NCBI GenBank assembly: GCA_034669045.1
Contig: JAXDOD010000132.1
Coordinates: 1-16,239 of the forward strand
From: VAZQ01 sp034669045
Lineage (GTDB): Bacteria > Pseudomonadota > Alphaproteobacteria > Rhizobiales > Xanthobacteraceae
DNA length: 16,239 nt
Direction: 5' to 3'
Shown here: one piece after another, positions 6,955 to 13,141 of the stretch
Position numbering within the stretch: position 1 is the first letter of the stretch
How the letters are laid out: each line of letters starts with the position of its first letter
The notes under the pieces: model-generated
Databases searched by the model: none
Told to the model about the DNA's origin: nothing
The model's input: the letters and a program-made list of their open reading frames with translations, nothing else
Position numbers and translations under genes: made by a program

Positions 6955-8281
6955 GGCTGTCACGGCGTTCCAGGCGGATCTGCATCAGATAGGGATCGAG
7001 CGCGGCGAGCGTGCGATCGAGCGCGCCCGCCAAGAGCGCGACGGTCTCGCGCGCCGCAGAGACCAGCATCTTGCGCGCGCCCGGATCGGTGAGCAGCGCG
7101 CCAACGCGTACCGTGAGCCTGCCGACATCGGTAATCTGCTCGGCCCCATGCGCTGCATCGAGCGCGGAATAGATTTCGGCGAAATTCCACACATGCGGCC
7201 CATGCAGCACCGCGGCCCCGAGCTTGATCGGCTCGACCGGGTTCTGCCCGCCGTGGCTTGCCAACGAACCGCCGACGAACACGATCGGCGCCAGCCGGTA
7301 CACGATCCCGAGTTCGCCCAGCGTGTCGACCACGTAGATGTCGTCGTTTTCGCCCGGCAACTGCCCCTGCGAGCGCAGCCGCGCGGACAGCCCGGCGGCG
7401 CCCGCGATCTCCATGATGCCTGGGCCGCGGTCGGGATGGCGCGGAGCGATGATGGTGAGCAGCCGCGGGAACGTGAGGCGCAACCGGCGATGCGTCTCGA
7501 TCAGCGCCGTCTCTTCGCCGGCATGAGTCGAGGCCGCCGCGATCGTGGTGCGGTCGCCGATCGCATATTGCAGCGCATACAGGTCAGCGGCATCCGCCGG
7601 CGGTTCCGGCACGTCGAGCTTGAGGTTGCCGGTGGTGGTGATGCGCGGCGCACCGAGGTCGCGGTAGCGCGCCGCATAGGCGGCCGACTGCGCAAGGCAA
7701 AGATCGAAGCGGCCCAGCATGGCGCCGATCGTCGCCGGCGCATGGCGCCAGCGATTGAACGAGCGCTCCGACAGCCGGCCGTTGACCAGGATCAGCGGAA
7801 TGCGGCGCTCGGCGCTCATCACGATCAGGTTCGGCCACAGGTCGGACTCGGTGAACAGCGCCAGGTCCGGTTTCCAATGATCCAGGAAGCGGGCGATGAA
7901 GCGCGGCGAATCCCACGGCACGAATTGGTGGATCACGCCCGGCGGCAGCCGCTGTTCGGCGAGCTTGGCCGACGTGACGGTGCCCGACGTGACCAGCACT
8001 CTGAAATCCTTCGCGGCAATACGCTCGACCAGCGGAATGACCGCGGCGATCTCGCCGACGCTCGCGCCGTGCACCCAGATGAGCGCGCCTTGCGGACGCG
8101 GCACGGTGCTCTCGCCGCGGCGTTCGGGAATGCGCTCGGGATGCTCCTTGCCGCGTTTGAGACGATGAGACAGCAGAAGGCCCGCCAGGGGCGTCGCGGC
8201 GGTCGCCAGGACGCGGTAGGCGTGGAGCGTCAGCGGCAGCCGCTCTGCCCCGATCGGCCGGTCCGCGAGTGTGTGCGACAA
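6947..8281 (-). CDS. waaA: 3-deoxy-D-manno-octulosonic acid (Kdo) transferase
   Basis: WaaA (KdtA, GT30) transfers Kdo from CMP-Kdo to lipid IVA at the inner membrane, starting the LPS core. The protein has 444 residues. It has an N-terminal hydrophobic anchor (LATAATPLAGLLLS), KRGKEHPERIPERRG, and HGASVGE (71-77), whose Glu is the family's catalytic base. FTESDLWPNLI in the first GT-B domain follows, then APRHPDRG, TLGELGIVYRLAP and GGSLASHGGQNPVEP in the C-terminal nucleotide-binding domain. The TTG start at 8281 is preceded by GGAG (8288-8291) with 6-base spacing, right after the hydroxylase stop at 8295. An upstream ATG at 8368 would overlap the hydroxylase by 74 bp and add a low-complexity head. 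One or two Kdo additions cannot be told from sequence. Confidence 0.95.
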   Translation of the reverse strand: MSHTLADRPIGAERLPLTLHAYRVLATAATPLAGLLLSHRLKRGKEHPERIPERRGESTVPRPQGALIWVHGASVGEIAAVIPLVERIAAKDFRVLVTSGTVTSAKLAEQRLPPGVIHQFVPWDSPRFIARFLDHWKPDLALFTESDLWPNLIVMSAERRIPLILVNGRLSERSFNRWRHAPATIGAMLGRFDLCLAQSAAYAARYRDLGAPRITTTGNLKLDVPEPPADAADLYALQYAIGDRTTIAAASTHAGEETALIETHRRLRLTFPRLLTIIAPRHPDRGPGIMEIAGAAGLSARLRSQGQLPGENDDIYVVDTLGELGIVYRLAPIVFVGGSLASHGGQNPVEPIKLGAAVLHGPHVWNFAEIYSALDAAHGAEQITDVGRLTVRVGALLTDPGARKMLVSAARETVALLAGALDRTLAALDPYLMQIRLERRDSHA

Positions 8282-8287
8282 CGAAGT

Positions 8288-8291
8288 CTCC
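8288..8291 (-). promoter_or_regulatory. Ribosome-binding site deciding the TTG start of waaA
   Basis: On the - strand GGAG lies 6 bases before TTG 8281 and directly after the hydroxylase stop (8295-8297). No ATG start without a long overlap is available. Confidence 0.6.
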
Positions 8292-8294
8292 GGA

Positions 8295-9026
8295 TCAAGC
8301 GGCGGCGCGACGTTGCGCGGTGTGCGCGCTGGCGAATGCTTCCGCCTTGCGTGCGACCGAGCGGCCATAGGTGTGCCGCGCGATGACGTCCGTGACGAAG
8401 CGATTGCATAGGTCGGCGAACAGCGGCATCGGCCGGCGCACGTCCACGATCAGGACGGCCCGAAGCTCGTTGCTGCCGTTGACCACCGAATGCGGCCAAC
8501 TGTCGTCGAACAGCACGGCTTCGCCTTCTTTCCAGATGTAGTCCTGAGCGTTGACGATGAGCTTGGGCGGATCCTTCGCGGGCACGCGCACCCCGAGATG
8601 GTAGCGCAGATAGCCGAGATAGGGTCCCTCGTGCTCGGGGACTGACTTGCCCGGATCGAGGATCGAGAAGAACGCCTGGATCAGGTGAGGTACCTCCTCG
8701 AGGACGCGGCAGGTTTCCGGACAGCAGGCGCGGTTCTGCGCCGGCCGGTGGCCGGTGATCTCGAGCATGAACACGTTCCAGCGCTTGGGAGTGGACGCGG
8801 AAATGTTGCGCTCGCCGGGATCGACGTCGTGATATTGCGGCAGTTCGTTCCATTCGGCGAGCAGGCGGTCGAATTCCCTGCGAATCACCGGATAGGCCTT
8901 GGTCACGCGATCGAGCTCGGGATAGGCTTCGCCGATGTTGAAGAACGTCGGACGTGTCTTACGGCCAATGAAAAGGCCAAAGAAGCCGTTCGCGACCGAT
9001 TTGAAGATATGATAGTCGAGCTTCAC
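8295..9026 (-). CDS. Aspartyl/asparaginyl beta-hydroxylase family dioxygenase, LpxO-like
   Basis: This predicted Fe(II)/2-oxoglutarate dioxygenase has 243 residues and a short hydrophobic N-terminus (VANGFFGLFIG, 11-21) that may attach it to the inner membrane. The core contains VPEHEGPYLGYLRYHLGV (129-146) and FDDSWPHSVVN (173-183), with R189 positioned to bind 2-oxoglutarate. Iron ligands by homology are H132 and H179. The motif is His-Glu-Gly, not His-x-Asp, as in human AspH, where glycine replaces the carboxylate ligand. Bacterial relatives include LpxO, which 2-hydroxylates a secondary acyl chain of lipid A. Placement directly before waaA and lpxK supports a lipid A substrate by inference; a peptide or free fatty acid substrate is possible. 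GTG 9026 follows AAGGGAAG (9033-9040) with 6-base spacing; the frame is open further upstream but without family sequence. Confidence 0.85.
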   Translation of the reverse strand: MKLDYHIFKSVANGFFGLFIGRKTRPTFFNIGEAYPELDRVTKAYPVIRREFDRLLAEWNELPQYHDVDPGERNISASTPKRWNVFMLEITGHRPAQNRACCPETCRVLEEVPHLIQAFFSILDPGKSVPEHEGPYLGYLRYHLGVRVPAKDPPKLIVNAQDYIWKEGEAVLFDDSWPHSVVNGSNELRAVLIVDVRRPMPLFADLCNRFVTDVIARHTYGRSVARKAEAFASAHTAQRRAAA

Positions 9027-9199
9027 GATTTGCTTCCCTTGACTCGCCTCGTCGGCGCCCCAGCGAGATCGGGAGCGACAGAGTAGCCCTAATGGGCTGG
9101 CGCTTCCAGACTTGACATCGGCGGCGGCGGAGGCCAGCCGTACCGAAGTTCCGGCCCGGCTCCGAGGCCAAGCGGCTACGACGGCCGGATGCGGCTGCG
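9027..9199 (-). other. 173-bp leader before the hydroxylase gene
   Basis: This is the longest gap inside the - strand unit. It holds the AAGGGAAG ribosome-binding site (9033-9040) and a small hairpin, AGCCC (9085-9089) / GGGCT (9094-9098), with a 4-base AT-rich loop. I see no convincing -35/-10 pair, but a separate promoter for hydroxylase-waaA-lpxK could lie here. Confidence 0.35.
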
Positions 9200-9448
9200 T
9201 CAGCGCTTGGCTTGCTCGGCTTCCGGATCCAGGAGCCGGTGCAGATGGACGATAAAGTAGCGCATGTGAGCGTTGTCGACGCTCTGCTGCGCCTTCGCCT
9301 TCCAGGCTGCATGGGCGGCGGCGTAATTCGGATAGATACCGACGATATCGAGCTTGTCGAGGTCCTTGAACTCGACGTCGCCGAGCTTCCTTAACTCGCC
9401 GCCGAAGACAAGGTGGAGGAGTTGCTTGGGAGCCGGATTCTTCGCCAT
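9200..9448 (-). CDS. DUF4170 family small protein
   Basis: This small soluble protein of 82 residues matches DUF4170 through LDIVGIYPNYAAAHAAWKAK followed by QSVDNAHMRYFIVHLHRLLDP. The fold seems to be a single alpha/beta domain without signal peptide or membrane segment. Its function is not known to me. AAGGA lies 5-6 bases before ATG 9448, a strong ribosome-binding site. It sits between the DUF374 acyltransferase (38-bp gap upstream) and the hydroxylase (173 bp downstream). I recall the pairing of DUF4170 with lipid A genes from other Hyphomicrobiales, so an accessory role in Kdo/lipid A assembly is a reasonable but untested guess. Confidence 0.88.
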   Translation of the reverse strand: MAKNPAPKQLLHLVFGGELRKLGDVEFKDLDKLDIVGIYPNYAAAHAAWKAKAQQSVDNAHMRYFIVHLHRLLDPEAEQAKR

Positions 9449-9486
9449 CGCAGATCCTTCGCTTTGATCGAGCGCCTCGTTCCCAG

Positions 9487-10173
9487 TCAGCGTTCGACGA
9501 GCGCGTAGGCCCGCCGCGTGACCGCGTTGACCGCAGTCTCGATGTCCTGCCTTGCGGACTGCAGCGTAGCATCATCGGCGTCACGGGACACGCAAATGCG
9601 TTCGCCCCACGCGACCGCGCCGCGCCCAAACGGCAGGTTGATGGTGGCGCCATCCCAGGTGTCCAGTCGCTTGTACCGGCTGGTCGCGATGGCGACGGGA
9701 TAGACCGGACGGCCCGATGCAGCGGCGAGCTTCACGATCCCCATGCTGGCGATCCGCGATACTTTCGGCACGTCCGCGGTCGACGCGATATTGTAGCCTT
9801 GCGCCAGCGCCTCGAGCATCGCGCGAAATGCGCGAGCGCCGCCCTTGCGGTGGAAGTCGCGGTCGTGGCTCCCCGATCCGCGGATCGTCCCGATGCCGAA
9901 GCGCTCGACCGCGATGGCGTTGATCTCGCCGTCGCGGTGGCGCGAAATGATCACCTTGGAGCGATACCTGCGGCTCAGAAAGGGCGCCAGGAAATGCTGG
10001 CCGTGCCAGAAGACGCAAATCGCGGGCAAATCCGCGTCGATGCGATCGTAGATGTCGGGCGGGTCGACCACGAACCGGTTGGTGGCCCAGACCAATCGCA
10101 AATAGTCCGCCGCCAGCACCCCCGCGGCGATCTGGAACGGACGCGAGGCAGTCAAGCGTTTGAGCAAACGCAT
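9487..10173 (-). CDS. Lysophospholipid acyltransferase family protein (DUF374)
   Basis: This probable inner-membrane-associated acyltransferase has 228 residues. An N-terminal hydrophobic helix (FQIAAGVLAADYLRLVWA, 13-30) precedes FWHGQHF (55-61), which supplies the histidine of an HxxxxD-type active site. Further motifs are ISRHRDGE (76-83), GTIRGSGSHDRDF (95-107) and STADVPK (131-137), as in DUF374 proteins, which resemble the LPLAT/PlsC and LpxL/LpxM superfamily. It could transfer a late acyl chain to lipid A or a lysophospholipid; the neighbouring waaA and lpxK favour the former, by inference. ATG 10173 starts 9 bp after the phosphatase stop and has only a weak ribosome-binding site (TTGCCGG), so it may depend on coupling to the upstream gene. 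Confidence 0.85.
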   Translation of the reverse strand: MRLLKRLTASRPFQIAAGVLAADYLRLVWATNRFVVDPPDIYDRIDADLPAICVFWHGQHFLAPFLSRRYRSKVIISRHRDGEINAIAVERFGIGTIRGSGSHDRDFHRKGGARAFRAMLEALAQGYNIASTADVPKVSRIASMGIVKLAAASGRPVYPVAIATSRYKRLDTWDGATINLPFGRGAVAWGERICVSRDADDATLQSARQDIETAVNAVTRRAYALVER

Positions 10174-10182
10174 CCGGCAACA

Positions 10183-10989
10183 TCACGCGAATTCGGAGGC
10201 GCGATCGCGCACCAGGCGGATCAGCGCTGCGTGCCGGCCAATCCCTGCGGCTACGAGCGGCTTATGCACCGGGTCGGGCTGATTGTAGGTCACGGAATCC
10301 CCCGTCAACGTGGTCAGCGCGCCGCCGGCTTCGTGCACCAAAAGGTCTGCCGCCGCAAGGTCCCAGTCGTGGCTGGCGCCGCCCGCGTAGACGGCATCGA
10401 GCGCGCCATGCGCGACGCGCGCAATGCGCAGCGCGAGCGAGCCGATGCGCGGCATCGCGACCACGCGCGGCTCGAGGCCGGCAAGCCAATTAAGAAAGCG
10501 CTTGGGCCCGGCGGCCCTGGCGCCGTCGAGGCCATCGCCGGAACTTGCTGCGATCCGAACGCCGTTGCGCGTCGCGCCGCCGCCGGCCGTCGCCAGAAAA
10601 AGCTCTTCGGTCACCGGCGCAAAGAGCGCGGCCAGGATGGGACGCCCGCCACTCGCGAGCGCCACCGAAATCGTCCAGTCCGGCTGGCCCGCGAGATAGG
10701 CGCGCGTACCATCGATCGGATCGACGATCCACACCTTCCCGGCGGCGAGCCGTGCCGGGTCGTCCTCGGCCTCCTCGGAAAGCCACGCATAGCCGGGCGT
10801 CGCCAGCCGTTCCCGCAGCAATTGGTCGACCGCGATGTCGGCCTCGCAGACCGGCGAAGACTTGCCCTTGATCCATTGCTTCACCGGACCGCGGAAGGTC
10901 TTGAGCGCCACGTCGCCGGCGTCGCGCACCGCCGCCGTCAAACGTACGGCGAGTTCGCTCGTCGGCCGGCTGGGTTCAGCGTCCGGCAA
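10183..10989 (-). CDS. cysQ: 3'(2'),5'-bisphosphate nucleotidase / inositol monophosphatase family protein (CysQ-like)
   Basis: This Mg2+-dependent phosphatase of 268 residues carries the inositol monophosphatase-fold signatures SEEAEDD (71-77), WIVDPIDGTRAY (87-98) and SHDWDLAAAD (206-215), followed by LLVHEAGG. CysQ-type members hydrolyse 3'-phosphoadenosine 5'-phosphate (PAP) to AMP in the cytoplasm. The family also includes inositol and fructose-1,6-bisphosphate phosphatases, so the substrate is not certain. The TTG start at 10989 follows GGAGGGG (10997-11003) with 7-base spacing and gives the MPDAE opening. It overlaps the end of pmbA by 14 bp, implying translational coupling. Longer forms starting further upstream would read an arginine/serine-rich head inside pmbA and are unlikely. 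Confidence 0.88.
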   Translation of the reverse strand: MPDAEPSRPTSELAVRLTAAVRDAGDVALKTFRGPVKQWIKGKSSPVCEADIAVDQLLRERLATPGYAWLSEEAEDDPARLAAGKVWIVDPIDGTRAYLAGQPDWTISVALASGGRPILAALFAPVTEELFLATAGGGATRNGVRIAASSGDGLDGARAAGPKRFLNWLAGLEPRVVAMPRIGSLALRIARVAHGALDAVYAGGASHDWDLAAADLLVHEAGGALTTLTGDSVTYNQPDPVHKPLVAAGIGRHAALIRLVRDRASEFA

Positions 10990-12325
10990 CGGTGAGCCCC
11001 TCCACGCGAACGGTCGGCGCATTGGTCGCGTAGCGGAACTCGAGATCGTTCGCAGGCTCGAGCGCGCCGAACATGGCGACAAGGTTGCCCGCGATCGTCA
11101 CCTCGCTCACCGGAAAGGTCTTGCGGCCGTTCTCGATCCAGAAGCCGGAGGCGCCGCGGCTGTAGTCGCCGGTCACCGGGTTGACGCCCATGCCGATCAG
11201 CTCGGTCACATAGAACCCTTCGGCAATATCCGCGATCAACGCGTCGGGCGTGCGCGTTCCGGCCTCCAGATGCAGATTGGTCGGGCCCGGCGACGGCGAG
11301 GAGGACACCCCGCGCTGCGCGTGCCCGGTGGTCGCAAGATTGAGCTCGCGCGCGGTCGCGCAATCGAGGAGCCAGGTCGTGAGCACGCCGTCATCCACGA
11401 TCGCGAGCCGGCGCGCCGCCACGCCCTCGCCGTCGAACGGCCGCGAGCGCAGCCCCCGCTTGCGGAGCGGATCGTCGATGATGCGGATGCCTGGCTTGAA
11501 CAGCCGCTGGCCGAGCTTGTCGCGCAGAAAGCTGGTCTTGCGCGCAACCGAGCTGCCGTTGACGGCGCTTGCGAGATGTCCGACGAGACCGCCCGCGACC
11601 CGGCGGTCGAACACCACCGGCACCTTCCTGGTGCTCACCTTGCGCGGATGGAGCCGCTCGACCGCCCGCTCCCCGGCGCTGCGCCCGATTCGCTCCGGCG
11701 ACTCGAGGTCGGCGGCATGCAGCGTGGAGGAATAATCGTAGTCCCGCTCCATCGCGGTGCCCTCGCCCGCGATCGCCGACATGGAGAGACTGTGGCGTGA
11801 CGTCAGGTAGGCGCCGCGGAAGCCGTGGCTGGTCGCCAGCACCATCCCGCCTATTCCGACCGAGGCCCCAGCGCCTTCCGACTTGGTGACGCCCTTGACC
11901 GCGAGCCCGGCGGCCTCGGCCGCCTTGGCACGCTGTTCCAGCATCGCGACCGTGGGAAGATCGGCATCGACGAGATCGAGGTTGGGGAATTCCTTCGCCA
12001 GCAGTCCCGGGTCGGCGAGGCCCGCGAAACGGTCCTCGGGAGCCACCTTCGCCATGGCCACGGCGCGTTCCGCGAGTTGCGCCACGTCGGCCTTCACGTC
12101 ATTGCTGGAGACCACGGCTTGGCGCCGGCCCACCAGCACGCGCAAGCCGACGTCGTCGCCTTCGGACCGCTGCGATTCCTCGACCTCGCCTTCGCGCACT
12201 TCGACCGAAAGCGACATGGAGCGCACCGCAACCGCATCGGCGGTATCGGCGCCGGCGCGGCGTGCGGCCGCGATCAGGCGTTCGGCATGGTCCATCAGCG
12301 CGGATTGATCGAGCAAAGAGGTCAT
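10976..12325 (-). CDS. pmbA: Metalloprotease-related protein PmbA (TldE)
   Basis: PmbA/TldE is the non-catalytic half of the TldD/TldE protease, which in E. coli helps mature the microcin B17 precursor and degrade the CcdA antitoxin in the cytoplasm. The protein has 449 residues, normal for the family. Visible features are the N-terminal VEVREGEVEESQRSEGDD domain, GIGGMVLATSHGFRGAY (157-173), and the conserved C-terminal MGVNPVTGDYSRGASGFW (379-396) and ENGRKTFPV. I see no HExxxH zinc motif, which separates TldE from TldD. No tldD lies in the window. ATG 12325 has AGGA about 9 bases upstream. It opens the - strand unit and overlaps the cysQ-like gene by 14 bp. Confidence 0.92.
   Translation of the reverse strand: MTSLLDQSALMDHAERLIAAARRAGADTADAVAVRSMSLSVEVREGEVEESQRSEGDDVGLRVLVGRRQAVVSSNDVKADVAQLAERAVAMAKVAPEDRFAGLADPGLLAKEFPNLDLVDADLPTVAMLEQRAKAAEAAGLAVKGVTKSEGAGASVGIGGMVLATSHGFRGAYLTSRHSLSMSAIAGEGTAMERDYDYSSTLHAADLESPERIGRSAGERAVERLHPRKVSTRKVPVVFDRRVAGGLVGHLASAVNGSSVARKTSFLRDKLGQRLFKPGIRIIDDPLRKRGLRSRPFDGEGVAARRLAIVDDGVLTTWLLDCATARELNLATTGHAQRGVSSSPSPGPTNLHLEAGTRTPDALIADIAEGFYVTELIGMGVNPVTGDYSRGASGFWIENGRKTFPVSEVTIAGNLVAMFGALEPANDLEFRYATNAPTVRVEGLTVAGR
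10997..11003 (-). promoter_or_regulatory. Ribosome-binding site deciding the TTG start of the cysQ-like gene
   Basis: GGAGGGG on the - strand lies inside the 3' end of pmbA, 7 bases before TTG 10989. It is a strong site and supports a non-ATG start with a 14-bp overlap. Confidence 0.6.
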
Positions 12326-12544
12326 TCGGATGGTTCCTGCGGACTTGCATGGACAGTTAGAGACAAATTGACGAAGCGCCGCAACGCCCCATCAAGCATG
12401 AATTGCTGCAATGCGAGTGATACCCCGGATTAACCAGGAACCTTAAGCGGATTCCGAACGGTTTGCCTCATGTTTGGGGCAACGACCGGGGAGCAACTTC
12501 GGCGGGGAGCAACGACCGGGGAAAACCCGGCGGGGAGCACGGTC
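12326..12544. other. Divergent intergenic region between pmbA and the DUF6101 gene
   Basis: These 219 bp must hold promoters for both directions. The left half is less GC-rich than its surroundings; TTGACG near 12368 (+ strand) and TTGATG on the - strand are possible -35 boxes, but neither has a good -10 at proper spacing. The right end (12479-12536) is a G-rich near-tandem repeat leading to the DUF6101 ribosome-binding site. Confidence 0.4.
12479..12536 (+). repeat. Two-copy near-tandem repeat in the DUF6101 leader
   Basis: GCAACGACCGGGGA occurs at 12479-12492 and again at 12509-12522. Each copy is followed, after 7 and 5 variable bases respectively, by CGGCGGGGA, giving units of 30 and 28 bp. 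The end of the second unit supplies the GGGGAG ribosome-binding site of the DUF6101 gene, and the end of the first unit carries an identical GGGGAG. Confidence 0.75.
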
Positions 12545-13132
12545 TTGAGACGTCAAACACAAGGCGGCAGGCCCACGCCTGCCGGGTCGAGCCGCGCCGA
12601 GCGGCTCGACCCCTTTACCCTACCGGTGCGGTTCGCGGTCAGCGACAAGGCTGCCGACGAGCGGCTGCGCTTCGTCGAGCTCTCGCGCGAACGCGTCGTC
12701 CTGCGCCGCGCGGTCCACGGCATCAAGATGGCCGTCAAGGTTCCGGTTGCGGCCTATCTCGGTGTCGCCATCCGGATGGAGCCGCCGGCCGGCGATGATG
12801 TCGGCGCGGTCTCTGTCGTGCTCGAACATCGCGACCCCGGCCTCTCGCTCCCGCTCTATCGCGCCAGCGACGGCGCCGAGATCGTCGCCGAATGGCAATC
12901 CTGGGCGCGTGTGCTGGGCATGCCGCTCCTGGTCGCCGAGGCCGACGGCCGCCTGCGCGAGCCGTTCGAGCGCATCGGCGCGGTACGCGTCGCCGCGCCC
13001 TGCTTGCGGCGCCGGCGCCGAACCGCGGTCAAAAGCAGGCGTCCGACGCTGCCCTTGCGGCGGCGTCCGGGCCGTTCGGTCGCTGACGCCGCCGTGCATC
13101 GCGGCGAGCGCGAGATCATCGCGCGAAACTGA
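12545..13132 (+). CDS. DUF6101 family protein
   Basis: This predicted cytoplasmic protein has 195 residues. It resembles DUF6101 proteins of Hyphomicrobiales through RLDPFTLPVRF, ELSRERVVLRRAV, VPVAAYLGVA, VVLEHRDPGLSLPLYRA and WARVLGMPLLVAEADG, then REPFERIGAVRV. A strongly basic tail (about 153-180, RRRRR and RRRPGRS clusters) ends in VHRGEREIIARN. The basic tail could bind nucleic acid or an acidic membrane surface; no function is known to me. I chose TTG 12545 because GGGGAG (12532-12537) lies 7 bases upstream and the RRQTQGG opening fits the family. ATG 12470 would add 25 residues encoded by the leader repeat. It converges on ubiA with a 5-bp gap. Confidence 0.78.
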   Translation: MRRQTQGGRPTPAGSSRAERLDPFTLPVRFAVSDKAADERLRFVELSRERVVLRRAVHGIKMAVKVPVAAYLGVAIRMEPPAGDDVGAVSVVLEHRDPGLSLPLYRASDGAEIVAEWQSWARVLGMPLLVAEADGRLREPFERIGAVRVAAPCLRRRRRTAVKSRRPTLPLRRRPGRSVADAAVHRGEREIIARN

Positions 13133-13141
13133 GGACCTCAG
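13129..13141. terminator. Perfect palindrome over the converging stops of DUF6101 and ubiA
   Basis: CTGAGG-A-CCTCAG is a perfect 13-base dyad centred on 13135. It contains both stop codons (13130-13132 on +, 13138-13140 on -). It is too short to be a confident terminator and may simply be how two TGA codons meet, but a second convergent pair in the window shows the same arrangement. Confidence 0.3.

Noticed and set aside
9027..9653. An N-terminal extension of the hydroxylase frame to 9653
   Set aside because: It would overlap DUF4170 and part of the acyltransferase gene and adds Arg/Ser-rich sequence; GTG 9026 has a good ribosome-binding site and begins the family-like sequence.
12479..12536. 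Repeat considered as a CRISPR fragment
   Set aside because: There are only two imperfect units with 5-7 variable bases inside them, no spacers of proper length, and no cas genes.
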